Numbered from the stretch's first letter, positions 32,655-45,028 are shown. The stretch is 64,000 nt of DNA from Deinandra increscens subsp. villosa (GCA_039602395.1 JBCNJP010000003.1:20298956-20362955); one strand, 5' to 3'. Notes: a model not told the origin generated them from the letters alone. A program made the numbers and translations.

Positions 32655-35116
32655 GTAACACCCGTGTACAATTTGATGTCAAACATAACAGTTTATAACA
32701 TTAAAAATTGGTCCCATAAATTTTTAGTTCAAAATACATAGTTGTCAACCATAAAACCCAACACTTGGGGTTACATTTACAAAATATACCCTTAGGTATT
32801 GTTTGACATTCGTAAGTTGCTAAACAACATTTATAAGTTTTTAGACCCAAAATACGAAACAGATTATCTGGTCTTCACGTGAATCGGTTCTTGTAGCTGA
32901 TGAGCATCCTTCAAGCTTTCGCCTTACCTAAACATACTCACTTTCAATAGTGAGTTTCTAGGGCATAACAAGTATAGTTAACAATTAACAATGAAGAAAA
33001 ACCACAAAAATCAGAATTTACATCCCAGGCGTATCGCCTAGAGGAACTGAGGTTCCAAGCGATACGCCTGATCCTTTAGGCGTATCGCCTGCTACTCCAG
33101 ATGCTCCAAGCGATACGCTTGGAGCCAAATTTCCAGGGATTTGGCCAAAATTTGGCATGTTCTACACTTAGCCAATATTTTGGCTATTTACCCTGTTCTT
33201 ACCAGTTTTGCACCAGACCTGTTGGGACTTGTTATCTACCTTTAGATTGTCTCAAAACACATTTTTAAGCATAAAAGCATACACATTAACATACCTTAGC
33301 CATGGTTACATTACGATAACAAACCCCGGGTTCACCCGACCCATTTGACCCGTTAAGGGATTTCTTTGAGGCAACCAGTCATGAACCAGATTCAATCCAC
33401 ACACATATATATTATGCAACTATGTTCACATTTTCTAGCAATTGGCATAAACATGTTTGTATGCACACATTTTGTTTGGTCTCATACCTCTACTATGTGT
33501 TTAACTTCACTCATTACCAATTCCTTGAGTTTTATAGACACAAACAATATAACCGCATTTTCATTATTTCACTTGTCATTGCAATTAATTCCCATTGAAA
33601 GGAACATCCACATAACCCAATTTCTTCTTTTTGACCCGTTAAGACGGGTCCTTGCCTTTGGTATTTCCCAACGGCTCATTTGACCACTTCTAAGCATTGG
33701 GGATCTATGGTTCTATAACCATTAATGATCCTCCTTTCTTTGTTACATGGCATGGATTCTATAAACCCATTTTCGCTCAACGTAACTTGTTGTTCTTTTA
33801 TTGATTCATCCGAATCTTTCTTGTGGTCAAATCTAGTCGTTTGGGAACTCCTTGGCATTCGGGCTTCATGGTTCCTAGAACATGGTTCCAAGAACCATTC
33901 GTCACACCTTTAGTAAAACTCATGGTTCATTCTACTTGTATGAAATTACATATTTTCATATCTATTACTTGAAACATAAACGATGTTACCTTTAGAGCTT
34001 GAACCTCCGCTTCCACCAACACCGTGGTTACTTCCTTGTCCAACTTGATCACCTAATAGGTCACCAACCATGTTAAGACCTTTTATGCCATAGCATTATT
34101 ATCACATTTTCATTAACATGATTTTTATGCTACACATACAAATTTTCACATATTTGACAATCAAGCATATTCACAATGTTCAATTCCTACATACATGGTT
34201 CCACAACGTTGCAATATCAATTCAAGCATTCACCAACCAATTATAGCTATAGATCCTAATTTTATCAAGGTTGGGTCAATTTATGCACATAATGCCTCCT
34301 ATGATCATTCAAGCTCAAAATCTAACAATTTGCTTGTTTTTATCATCAAATAGTTTCTTTTAGGCATTTTATCAAACACCTTGTGTGCACACATGTATGC
34401 ACACATAAAACCAAATCCCTTGAACGTCCAACTTGACCATTTATCATGGTTTAGGTGAATTCACCTCTAACTCATCTTTAATTCATCATATAGCATCAAA
34501 TTCATGTTAGAATTCCATTGTTAGAACCAATTTTATGACCATCTTAAGTAGTCACCTAACATGGAAGTTCAAGTTTAAGGAATTGGTTACTACTCCACCA
34601 ATTGTTAATCAATTTAGAAATTTATGCAACATATAAGTTTTCTAACATCATAGAATTCACATAACAACAACAAATTGCAGATTTTTAGTCTCAAATTTTC
34701 GAGACCTAGCATGAGGAGTCGGGGTTTTGCTTACTTGCTTCAAGGATGAGTTTGGGGCTTGAAAACACTTCAAATTTCAGTTTGGATGCTCCAAAAATCA
34801 CAGCCTAAGCTCCAATTTGCAGAATTGAGATTTTGAAGAGTGGAGAGGGTTGGGATCGAGATGCAGATCGTGATCTGCGATCTCCCGCTCCACCTCTTCT
34901 ATTTTGTTTAATTTTTATTACATAATTTCAGTTCTGGCCCCTAAAGTTTCACCCTTGTTTTAATATTTAACCAAAACAAAATTTTATCCTTTTAACCCCA
35001 TAGTTCTCATAAGAGTAATTCCTACTAAAATTTAGGGGGGATTTTAACTACGAAAAGAATTTTAATTGACTAGAAGTTGACGAGAAATTTAACTATTAGA
35101 AATTTGGGATGTTATA
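32655..35116 (-). repeat. Element B 3' LTR
   Basis: It spans 2462 bp, from TGTAACACCCG to GGGATGTTATA. It lies next to a purine tract (rc of CTCCACTCCTCTT at 35117). Confidence 0.85.
33029..33118. repeat. Alternating GCGTATCGC / GCGATACGC words in element B LTR
   Basis: Four copies alternate in orientation: 33029, 33059, 33080 and 33110. Neighbours can form hairpins (the first pair flanks GAGGAACTGAGGTTCC, itself a small hairpin). The right LTR keeps the array at about 51409-51500 with some copies mutated. Confidence 0.85.
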
Positions 35117-35129
35117 GCTCCACTCCTCT

Positions 35130-37414
35130 TAAAGGGGTTTCGTCCCTGAAACGATGTACGCACCGAATAAGTGAGGGTAATAGCGTTGCATTTCATCCTC
35201 AACTTCCCACGTCAAGTCGGATCCTTTTCTATGCTCCCATTGAACCTATACTTGGTTCACTTCTTTGTTTCGTAGCTTCTTTACCTTGCTAGCTAAAATT
35301 GCGATAGGCCTTTCCACATAGTTGAGCTTTTTATCCACAACCAAATCATCTAATGGCACGTAGGCAGTTTCATCCGCCAAGCACTTTCGTAGATGAGACA
35401 CGTGGAATGTGTTGTGGATTTCGCTCAGTTCTTCCGGTAATTCCAACTGGTAAGCATTATCACCCACTCGGGCCAAGAATTTGAAGGGTCCTATAAACCT
35501 AGGACTTAGCTTACCCCGCTTTCGGAAATGGATCACACCCTTCCAAGGGGATACCTTTAACAAGACCATATCACCCTTTTTTAAATTCTATAGGCCTTCG
35601 TCTTTTGTCCCCGTAGGACTTTTTTCTATCATGGGCCGCCTTCAGACGAGCCCTTATTATGTCGAGCTTTTTTTATGCTAGTTTAACTACTTTCTTACTA
35701 GCTAGCTCACGTTGACCCACTTCACCCCAACATACGGGTGTTCGGAATTTCCTTCCATATAGCATTTCGTAGGGCGATATCCCAATGCTCGAATGGTAGT
35801 TATTGTTGTAAGAAAATTCGACGAGAGGAAGGTAATGATCCCAACTCCCACCAAAGTCAATAGCGCATGCCCGTAGCATGTCTTCGAGTGTCTGGATGGT
35901 TCTTTCACTTTGACCATCCCTCTGAGGGTGGTATGCGGTACTAAGTAGAAGTTTGGTGCCCCGCCACTCCTGAAATTCCCTCCAAAATTGGGATGTGAAC
36001 CGGGTATCCCGGTCGAACACAATCGATACAGGTACACCGTGGCGTGATATTATCTCGTTGATATACACATCCGCCATCCTCTCAGAAGAGTAAGTTTCCC
36101 GTATCGGGATAAAATGAGTACTTTTGGTTAACCTATCCACCACAACCCATATAGCATCATAACCTTTGGGTGTCTTAGGCAGTTTGGTTGGTAGATCCAT
36201 AGTCACGTGCTCCCACTTCCACATAGGAATTTCTAACGGTTGGAACTTACCATAAGGCTTTTGGTGCTCCGCCTTGACTTGTGAGCAAGTCAAACACTTT
36301 CCCACGTACTTGACTATGTCCCGCTTCATACTAGGCCACCAATAATCACGTTTCAAGTCGTGGTACATTTTTGTCGCCCCCAAATGAATCGAGTATCGCG
36401 CCCTAGGGCTTCATCAAGTAACAATTTCTTCACTTCACAAGTGTTTGGAACCCAGATTCTTTCGAATGGGGTTTTAAGCCCACTTTCTTCTTCCACCAAG
36501 TTTTTCACTTGGCCCACAATTCGTTCTTTCTTTTGGTTCTCCACTCTTATAGCTTCCACTTGAGCTTCTTTGATCTTGGTGATTAAATCGGATGTCACCA
36601 CCAACTACATTGACTGCACCTTTATAGGAGCGTAATCCCCCTTTCGACTAAGGGCATCCGCTACCATATTGGCCTTGCCCGGGTGGTAGTGGATTTCACA
36701 ATCTTAATCCTTGATGGTATCGAGCCATCTTCATTGTCTTATGTTTAACTCTTTTTGCTCGAAGAAGTATTTGAGACTTTTATGGTCGGTGAATATGGTA
36801 CATCTCACCCCATAAAGATAGTGTTGACATATTTTTAAGGTGAACACTACCGCTGCCAACTCCAAATCATGAGTTGGGTAGTATTGTTCATGAACTTTTA
36901 ATTGCCTTGAAGCATAGGCAATACCTTACCCATTGCATTAAAACACAACCAAGGCCCATTTTAGAAGCATCTGAATACACCACCATATCTTTTGTTCCCT
37001 CCGGGAGGGTTAAAACCGGTGCTTGTGTTAATTTCTGTTTAAGGTTTCGAAAAGCCTCTTCTTGCTCGGCACCCACACAAACTTGGTGTCTTTCGGGTTA
37101 ATTTAGTCATGGGTAGGGCTATCTTCGAGAAGTCTTGTATGTTACTCCGATAGTAGCCCGCTAACCCTAGAAAACTCCGCACCTCCGTCGGATTCTTTGG
37201 GGGTTCCCATTTAGTGACGACTTCAATCTTTGCCGGATCCACCATAACCCCTTCTGCGCCGATTACATGGCCTAGCAATTGCACCTCCTTTAGCCAGATT
37301 GCACATTTGGAGAATTTTGTGTATAGCTTTTCCTCCCTTAACTTTTCTAGTACCTCCCGTAAGTGTTTCATTTGCTCCACTTCATCTCGGGAGTATACTA
37401 GAATATCATCGATG
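35130..37414 (-). pseudogene. Element B pol, 3' half (RT end, RNase H, integrase, chromodomain)
   Basis: Reading from 37414: FIDDILVYS (RT active site), HVIGAEGVMVDPAKIE, an RNase H segment (VVYSDASKMGLGCVLMQ) near 36980, then integrase 36383-35673 with HHCC (KCLTCSQVKAEH), VVDRLTKSTHFIP and HPQRDGQSERTIQTLE. The chain continues through KVSPWKGVIHFRKRGKL (about 35560) to a chromodomain-like end (QWEHRKGSDLTWE near 35220). At least four frameshifts or stops break it. The core order matches element A at lower identity. Confidence 0.88.
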
Positions 37415-37419
37415 AAGAC

Positions 37420-38358
37420 TGTTTTGGCTAAAAATTACTAAAGTAGAATTAGCAAGATTTGAACCAAATTTGAATGTGTGGTTTGATGCTTAAATTTAAG
37501 GTTTGAAAAGTACTTGCTTAAATCCTGGGGCAATAATTGAATTTCCGGGTCAAAAGTCCAAATCCTGGGTACAGAACCCTGGATCGGTTTGCCAATTGTA
37601 TGTAAAAACTTAGTAACACAAATGAATACTCAAATGCATGCGAAAACACCGAGATTTTGACTAGGGAAAAGCCCTTAGCCCTTAGATGTCTCTAAGGCGC
37701 CGCCGGCATAAAAACCCCGGGTAGCGATAACACACGCTACCAATTTACTGATCACTTAAACGTTTGAGTACACTTGAATTTGTAGGTGAAAAGTACGAGA
37801 ATACAATGAGTAAAGCTCGAATGAATTGAAAACTAAGTCTAAGTGTCCTATATATACTCCGAGAGCTTCAATGACTCGTCCGATATTCCAGGGATCTTCA
37901 ACAACTTGTTCGATATTCCAGGGATCCTCTCTTAAACGTCTCTTTCAGTTGGTTGACCGAGTTTCCAGCTAACTGACTTTGACCACGTGCTAAATGAGTC
38001 TCTAGCTTCTTTTATTCGACCGTTGGGAGACTTCGTCAATCTGTCCTCACTTAGATAAAGGTACAAAATACGTTAGTAACGATGCCCTAGCATGCAGGGT
38101 CATTTCCACATGCTGGGTCATCTATAAAACAAGGGTAACCCTGGATTATGCACATTTTATATCATATTGAAATAGAATAACATGAATGTAAATTTTCCTG
38201 AATTAAGTCGACATCCTGGGCCATCACTTTACTATGGACACATTCAGGGTCATTTGAACGTTACCTGCCAAATTCTGGGTCATACAATTCCTGGGTCACT
38301 CCTGCCCTTGGCCTTTACCTGCGCCTTGGATTATCAGTCGAGAATTCAGGGTATAACA
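37420..38358 (-). repeat. Element C 3' LTR
   Basis: The 939-bp LTR is followed by a purine tract (minus strand AAATTTGGGGGCAAT, 38359-38373). Confidence 0.93.
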
Positions 38359-38517
38359 ATTGCCCCCAAATTTTCGCGAGTTGTGGATAGAATTCACAGC
38401 TGTGAAAATTTCAAATTTTGGGTCACATCGCCCCTTGCTTCAATCGTGTCCGTTAATTTCGCATCCATGATGCCACGTCCCGAGCGACCTCCCATTACCT
38501 CTGTAACTTCTTCTTTT

Positions 38518-38525
38518 CTTTAAAT
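38518..38525 (+). promoter_or_regulatory. TATA-like box for the antisense gene of element C
   Basis: TTTAAATA lies about 134 nt before the ATG at 38659. The sequence between is C/T-rich, like a plant 5' leader. Placement is by sequence only. Confidence 0.4.
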
Positions 38526-38658
38526 ACTACCCTTAACCTCTCCTTTTCTTTTCACACAAATTTCTCGAGAGCAAGGGTTTTCCTCCGACGTTTCCAGCTT
38601 CCGATTTTCTTCATTCAGGTAAACTTCTTCTCCCCACTTTTCCCATTATTCCCCGATC

Positions 38659-40414
38659 ATGACCCGTAAGAAAATACGAGCGGAGACAACGGCTGAGGAG
38701 ACTGGAATCGAGGATTTCCTCGATCAGTTTTATTTGCAGAGCCGAGCGCTCGAAGCTTGCACTTTTACCGACGACGACATCGCTGCATTGTTGTCGTCGG
38801 GCCTTTTCCCCGAATCCACTGAGATCAGACCCTCCGACAAAAGGGTTCGATCGGATTTCTGCTCTGAGACCTGGGTCTGCTTTCCTTTTACCACTTTCTC
38901 TATGGGGCTATCCTACCCTTTCACCGGCCTTCTGGCCGAGTTCTTCAAGGCTACTGGTCTTGCATTTGCCCAAACCCTTCCTAATGTTTGGAGAATTCTG
39001 GGTTCCATCGATCGTCTCAACAATGAATTTGACTCCCTGGTCGGGCTGTCTGAACTGGCCCTGGGTTATGAGCTCAAATCCCACGGTAACAACCGATTCT
39101 TGTTCAAAGCCTTGAACAAAGAAATTCAGATGATTCCTCGGGCTTCGCTTCACGAGGAATGGAAAGGGAAATTTTTCTTTGTGAAGAGGTCAACTATTCC
39201 AGGGGGGGTGAGCCTTCCAATTAGGTGGAGAGTAGACGGTAGGTCTTTACCTGCATTAGGGATTAGGATCTTATCTTATTCAAATACTGACCTTGGATTT
39301 TTGTTCTGCAGTTCCCAGCTTAAGCTCCATTGGACCTGTAAATCCTGGAGTGTTCGAGAGATTTGAAGCTTTCCTCAGCATCAACGAAGTGGACCGAGAA
39401 TTCAGGACGGACCCCCACCAAGCTGCTTCATCTACCTCCCACAGCATGTCAAGTTGTAAGTATCTTGGTACTCTGCTTTTTAGACCTAGGATTTTCTCTG
39501 GATTCTGCTAACTTTTTATGCTTTTTGTTTCTTAGCTGCTGCTGCTATGAACCTTGAAGAAGTGGATCTGGACGCCTATTTGCTGAGTGATGATGACTTC
39601 CAAGTCCTGGCCACGGTAAAATCCGAGCCTCCATCAGTTCCCAAAGCTCCTCCCTCCAAGACCTCGGGCACCAAGCGCAAAACCAGGGCCACCAGCTCCG
39701 CCATATCACTACAGCCCCTGGAGAACATGGACGCCGCTGGGCTACTTTCACATGCTGAGGCTACCTCTCGCCAAGTAAGTAAATCCTAGGTACCCCTGAA
39801 TTTCCCTGCATAGTTAATCCATTCAGAGTTTAATTTGTTAATTAACTTACCTTTGTTTGCAGATTGCTGGGCGATTCTTTGAGTTGATCCAGGCCGCTGA
39901 GAGGCGTGCCCAGGATGCTGAATCCTTAGCTAGGAAGGAGGTCGCCACCCTGAAGAAGGAACTGAGCTCGAACAAGATCGTTGCTGATAAGAACCTGGGG
40001 CTGGTGCAGGCGCTGGAGAAGAGGGCTGTTGAGGTGCGGTCTGAGCACGAGGCTGCGCTGGTTGCGAAGGGTGATGAGGGTAGGTTGATAGCTCGCATCT
40101 CGCTCCTCCAGTGCAGGCTGAAGATGGCGAAAGAGGCCAGGGACTTGGGGTTTCAGAACCCCAATTGGGATGTGTCCGACTGGGCAAACAAACTGCGCAA
40201 CTTAGGCGCCACCATCCCTGCAGGGTGTGACCCTGAAACCGGCCCTGGATCCAGCAAAAACACCCCATCCAAGGGCTCCACTGGTCACGCCATGGACATC
40301 GACCAGCCCAAGGGAGGAGAGCAGCCGGCCCAGGACCCGAAGGCAGCAGAGAAGGCAGCAGAGAAGGCAGCGGAGGAGAAGGAAGCGAAGGGGACGACCC
40401 AGGATGATGCTTGA
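38659..40414 (+). CDS. Antisense spliced gene of element C (putative gypsy-type transposon domain)
   Basis: Four exons on the strand opposite gag-pol: 38659-39238, 39312-39455, 39536-39774 and 39863-40414. All three introns are GT-AG (donors GTAGGT, GTAAGT, GTAAGT; acceptors TGCAG, CTTAG, TGCAG), of 73, 80 and 88 bp. Phases join to one 504-aa frame (1515 nt). The N-terminal half (TFSMGLSYPFTGLLAEFF, ELKSHGNNRFLFKAL, WKGKFFFVKR) resembles the domain named putative gypsy-type transposon (PF04195 type), known from antisense ORFs of Tat/Retand/Grande elements. Exon 4 encodes a coiled coil (AAERRAQDAESLARKEVATL onward) and an Ala/Lys/Glu-rich tail with AEKA repeats. Its function is not known. It is not an envelope gene: no signal peptide or membrane span is seen. 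Confidence 0.8.
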
Positions 40415-41711
40415 AGGTTGTTGGTCGTCTTTTTCCTGTTTTTATGTTTGTTCTTGAAGACAATTTTAATTTCTTGTTTGTGATGGTATACCGGATGATG
40501 TTTCCCGGTTTATTTTATTTTAGACAATATCCTACCCCTGGATGTGATATCCAGGGTCTTTTGACATGCCCCAGCCTGGGATGTCCGGAGCTTTTCCGGG
40601 CCCAGGTTGGGTTTTATGAATATATATAACTGCTTTAGTTACATACCTGTGTTTGAAATATTTGATTGATATTTGTCAATGTATGAAATGGTTCTAGGGT
40701 TTACCTTAGTAATCCTGGGTTGCCCCCAAGATTCTAGGATTCCTCGTAGCTTTAGCAGGCTCGTGAATGCTTCCTGTAACAGGAACACATCAATCAGAAT
40801 TAACTAGACAAGGAGTTAATTTTCTTAGGCTTTGACCGTTATGACCCTGGATTAGATTAATAATCCTGGGTCACTAGGTAATCTTTGAATTGTTTCTGGG
40901 GTTAAGCCCGATAACAATTTTAGAATTATTTCTGGGGTCAAGCCCTTAAATACTGGGGTCAAACCTGGTGCCGTACTGGCGAACTAGGGTCAAGCCCGGT
41001 GCCGTACTGGCGAATTCTAGGGACCACCTCAAGCCGTACTGGCGAACTAGGGTATTGCCTCGGGTGTCTTAAGTTGGTACGTTAGCACCAATCGTCTTGA
41101 AAACGCGTTAATCGTTTTAAACCTTGAGAGATCCGCATATGTCCCTGGATTGCAAGGTTGCCACCAATGCTATTAACACGGATGATCTCACAATCCCAGG
41201 GTTTCATACTTGGATCACGTGCGTCTCGGGCGAGGCAAAAATTGCCAACGTGCGCTCCAGGCGAGGCGTGATAGCCCATATTCGGATGAAGGACGTATGA
41301 TCCTTAAACCTTAGGAATGGGTTTAAAATTTACCCATACGGAAGTGAGATGGCCAATCCCAATACTTAGGAGAAATACGTTTGTTGCAGTTGACTTGGAG
41401 TACCTTGAGTATTCTTCGCTTCGTATGCCTTGAATTTCCGATCATCCTGCATCTTGAGTACCCTGAATCCTGGGATACCCTGGATTTTAGGCAATCCGTC
41501 TTGCAAAACATAGATCTTAGTGAATTCAAAACATTAAATAACAATTTTAAAAATGAAACGTAACATGTAATTAATATCAGCAACTAAATGACGAAAGCAA
41601 AACATATAAGGGGAATAAGTAAATTAAGTGAGAAGAACTGACCTGAATTTCCATTGTGAAATTTCAAAATAAAACACATACCTGAGCCAGTGAATCCTGG
41701 GACAGAAGGCC
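40415..41711. other. Spacer between antisense gene and integrase, with short repeats
   Basis: This is where the two transcription units converge. CTGGGGTCAAGCCC-like words (40898-41000) and three GCCGTACTGGCGAA-type words (near 40971, 41003 and 41033) form a loose tandem block. No other frame is convincing. Confidence 0.6.
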
Positions 41712-43175
41712 TTACATGAAATATGCTTTGAGGTGTATCGCATTCCAAGGTCTTGGCAATAGGTCTCCTTCCATACTAGCCAGCCAATATTCCCCCTTAC
41801 TAGCTTCGGAATCAATCAAATAAGGACCTTCCCACTTAGGAGCTAATTTCCCGTCTCCTGGATTTGTTGTGTTCTGAAACGCCTTTCTCAGGACCAGGTC
41901 TCCTACCTTGAATCTTCTGATCCTTACATGCTTCTTATAGGTCTTCGAAATTCTTTGCTGATATGCTGCCATTCTCCAAGCCGCCTGATCTCTCATCTCA
42001 TCCAGGGTATCCAAGTCTTCAACCAGGGACTGGTCATTCAAATCCTGGGTCTGACCACTGATCCTGAATGTTGGGATCATCATTTCCGTCGGGATGACTG
42101 CTTCTGTGCCAAATACCAGGGAATATGGGGTTTGGCCCGTGGCATTCTTGGAGGTAGTCCTATCTGCCCATAATGCTAAGGGTAATTCCTCTGCCCATCT
42201 TCCCTTCTTCTCCTTCAGTCTCTTCTTCAGGTTGTTTATGATGATCTTGTTGCTTGACTCAGCTTGGCCATTGGCTTGAGGATGTACTGGAGTTGATGTT
42301 ATCATCTTGATACCCCAGGATTCACAGAATCCTGTGGTCCTACTTCCAATAAATTGAGAGCCATTATCACAGACAATCTCAGATGGCACTCCAAACCTTG
42401 TCAATATGTTCCTTTTAATGAAGGATATAACCTCTTTTTCCCTGACTTGAACGTACGCTTCGGCTTCAATCCATTTTGAGAAGTAATCTGTCATTGCTAA
42501 CATGAATACCTTTCCTCCAGGGGCTTTGGGTAGCTTACCAACAATGTCCATCCCCCACTTCATGAAGGGCCATGATGCTGGAATTGGATATAGAGGCTCT
42601 GCAGGCTGGTGAGGCACGTTGGCGTGTCTTTGACATGCGTCACATTTCTGAGAGAAATCCAGGGCATCTTTTCTCATTGTTGGCCAATAATACCCCGTTC
42701 TTAGGATCTTGGACATCAGGGACCTGCCCCCTGTATGGTTTCCACAATCACCCTCATGGATGTCTCTGAGCACTTCCTGGGCTTCGTCCTTCTCCAAGCA
42801 TCTCAAATACGTACCTGCAAAAGATTTTTTATATAGTACATTTTTTATAACTACATACCTGGCTACTCTTATGTTGAATGCACGGGCGTCTTTCTCGGTT
42901 TCTGGTATAGTACCATCCTGCAAATATTGAATAATCGGCCTAGTCCAGGATTCCTTAGTAGAATCCTGGGTACTGGATACCAGGGTCTCACCTAGTGTGT
43001 CAAAATCCTGGGAATCCATACCTTGGTCTATGGCCGGTGTTAGTATGTGAATAATAGGAATATGAGTATCTTCAAGTGTTTTGAATGCTGAACCTAAGTT
43101 TGCTAGTGCGTCTGCTTCAGTATTCTCTTCCCTTGGTACTTGTTGAATATTAAAATTTTGAAAATCCTGGGACAT
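41712..43175 (-). CDS. Element C integrase region
   Basis: The frame holds ADALANLGSAFKTL (end of the RNase H-like region), an HHCC zinc finger (HEGDCGNHTGGRSL, KCDACQRHANVPH), and the catalytic core with D-D-E context (MDIVGKLPKAPGG, VCDNGSQF, HPQANGQAESSNK). A C-terminal DNA-binding part follows (FKVGDLVLRK, KLAPKWEGPYLI), ending at 41712. It is open for 487 residues. It joins the upstream RT/RNase H frame only through a one-base shift near 43170. Confidence 0.9.
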   Translation of the reverse strand: MSQDFQNFNIQQVPREENTEADALANLGSAFKTLEDTHIPIIHILTPAIDQGMDSQDFDTLGETLVSSTQDSTKESWTRPIIQYLQDGTIPETEKDARAFNIRVARYVVIKNVLYKKSFAGTYLRCLEKDEAQEVLRDIHEGDCGNHTGGRSLMSKILRTGYYWPTMRKDALDFSQKCDACQRHANVPHQPAEPLYPIPASWPFMKWGMDIVGKLPKAPGGKVFMLAMTDYFSKWIEAEAYVQVREKEVISFIKRNILTRFGVPSEIVCDNGSQFIGSRTTGFCESWGIKMITSTPVHPQANGQAESSNKIIINNLKKRLKEKKGRWAEELPLALWADRTTSKNATGQTPYSLVFGTEAVIPTEMMIPTFRISGQTQDLNDQSLVEDLDTLDEMRDQAAWRMAAYQQRISKTYKKHVRIRRFKVGDLVLRKAFQNTTNPGDGKLAPKWEGPYLIDSEASKGEYWLASMEGDLLPRPWNAIHLKAYFM

Positions 43176-45028
43176 TCGTTTACCACTTCCAAGTACTTGA
43201 CTAATTTCTCTCCCTTAGCTGCATAAGAGCCATTAAAATGGTTAGCTAAAAGAAGAGAGTCTACATATACCTGAATGTGTTGAATTCCCAGGTGTAATGC
43301 TAGGTGTAACCCAGCAATTAGGGCCTCATACTCGGTTTCATTGTTAGTTGCTTGAAATCCACATCTAACAGCCTGGGGTATCATGTCCCCCTGTGGCGAT
43401 TTCAGTACTATTCCAAGGCCTGTTCCCCTGATATTTGATGCTCCATCAGTGAACAAGGTCCAGCACCCTGAAATTTCCTCTTGTTGAAGCTGCTGTGATT
43501 CATGGTCTGCTTCTTGCTGTATGTCGGTACTGAAATCAGCCACAAAATCAGCTAGAGCCTGAGATTTTATAGTTGTTCTGGCCTCATAGATCAGATCATA
43601 TGTGCTGAGCTTCACCGACCATTTAGCCATTCGACCTGACATTTCTGGTTTTCGCAAAACAGACTTTATAGGGTAGTTAGTTCTAACATGAATTGTATGA
43701 ATTTCGAAATAATGTCTAAGTTTAGTAGATGCCATACATAGGGCTAATATAAGTTTTTCAAGGTGTGAGTACCTGGATTCAGCATCAAGCAAACTCTTAC
43801 TTACATAATATATAGGGTGTTGCTGACCTTCTGCATCCTTGGTCAGGACTGCACTTACCGTGTTTCTGGACACCGCCAAATACAGGGACAGGGGTTCCCC
43901 TGGATTAGGCTTCATTAACAAGGGTGCCGTGGATAAATATACCTTCAAATCCTGGAAAGCTTTCTCGTATTGCTCCTTCCATTCGAATTTCTTGTTTTTC
44001 TTCAGGATATCATAAAATTCCCTGCATCTTTCCGAGGATTTTGATATAAATCTATTAAGGGCAGCAATTCTACCTGTAAGTCTTTGAACTTCCTTGGTGC
44101 TGGTAGGCGATTTCAGGTTGGCAATTGCCCTGATCTGCTCTGGACTTGCCTCTATTCCTCTCTTTGTCACCATGTACCCCAGGAATTTACCTGCTCCGAC
44201 TCCAAAGTGGCATTTTTCTGGATTCAGCTTCATGTTGTATTTATCCAAGATATCAAAGGAATCCTTGACATCCTGGACATGATCACTGGTGACCCTGGAT
44301 TTGACCACCATATCATCGATATATACATCCATCGTGTCCCCCAGCTTTTCTTTGAACATCATGTTGACCAATCTCTGGTATGTTGCCCCTGCATTTTTCA
44401 GTCCAAAGGGCATAACTATGTAACAATATATACCTGTTGGTGTTATGAATGCTGTGTCTTCTTGATCCCGGGGTTCCATCTGAATTTGCTGAAATCCTGA
44501 AGTTGCATCCATGAAGGTTAACATTTCATGGTCTGCCGTTGCATCGATCATGGAATCTATGTGAGGTAAGGGGAATGGATCTTTCGGGCATGCACGGTTC
44601 AGGTCCGTGTAATCCACGCATACCCTCCATTTACCATTCTTTTTTCCCACCACCACCACGTTGGCTAACCACCTGGGAAACTTGACCTCTCTGATCATCC
44701 CTGCTTTTAGTAATCTGTCCACTTCCTCCTGGATTATGACGTTCTTCTCTGGCGCAAATTTTCTTCTCTTTTGATGTATTGGCCTGAAAGAATTATCAAT
44801 TCCAAGTTTATGTGTGATAATAGATTTGGAAATACCTGTCATATCGTCATGAGACCAAGCGAAGGTTGATATCCTGGTCCTGAGTAGATTCACTAATTTC
44901 TTCTCTACCGGCCCTGGAATATTCGTCCCAATATAGACCTTTTTCCCTGGATTTGAGGGATCTAGCTCAACAGCCTTGACGTCTTGCTCCCTTGCTTCCA
45001 AGGCTTCCCGGGCCTTCTTCTTTAATTG
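43103..45028 (-). CDS. Element C reverse transcriptase, RNase H and second RNase H-like domain
   Basis: RT: FAPEKNVIIQEEVDRLLKAG, WRVCVDYTDLNRACPKDPFP, GFQQIQMEPRDQEDTAF, and the active site YIDDMVVKS near 44310. A first RNase H follows (SRYSHLEKLILALCMASTKL). The chain then carries a second RNase H-like segment, WTLFTDGASNIRGTGLGIVL near 43460 with NNETEYEALIAGL, as expected for the Tat lineage. It lies in frame with the protease but is separated from it by a TAG at 45031-45029. The frame runs out past 43170 through a frameshift. Confidence 0.9.
   Translation of the reverse strand, partial: QLKKKAREALEAREQDVKAVELDPSNPGKKVYIGTNIPGPVEKKLVNLLRTRISTFAWSHDDMTGISKSIITHKLGIDNSFRPIHQKRRKFAPEKNVIIQEEVDRLLKAGMIREVKFPRWLANVVVVGKKNGKWRVCVDYTDLNRACPKDPFPLPHIDSMIDATADHEMLTFMDATSGFQQIQMEPRDQEDTAFITPTGIYCYIVMPFGLKNAGATYQRLVNMMFKEKLGDTMDVYIDDMVVKSRVTSDHVQDVKDSFDILDKYNMKLNPEKCHFGVGAGKFLGYMVTKRGIEASPEQIRAIANLKSPTSTKEVQRLTGRIAALNRFISKSSERCREFYDILKKNKKFEWKEQYEKAFQDLKVYLSTAPLLMKPNPGEPLSLYLAVSRNTVSAVLTKDAEGQQHPIYYVSKSLLDAESRYSHLEKLILALCMASTKLRHYFEIHTIHVRTNYPIKSVLRKPEMSGRMAKWSVKLSTYDLIYEARTTIKSQALADFVADFSTDIQQEADHESQQLQQEEISGCWTLFTDGASNIRGTGLGIVLKSPQGDMIPQAVRCGFQATNNETEYEALIAGLHLALHLGIQHIQVYVDSLLLANHFNGSYAAKGEKLVKYLEVVNECPRIFKILIFNKYQGKRILKQTH

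Noticed and set aside
38659..40414. Antisense gene of element C as an envelope gene
   Set aside because: It has no signal peptide or membrane span, it is spliced, and it lies on the opposite strand from gag-pol.
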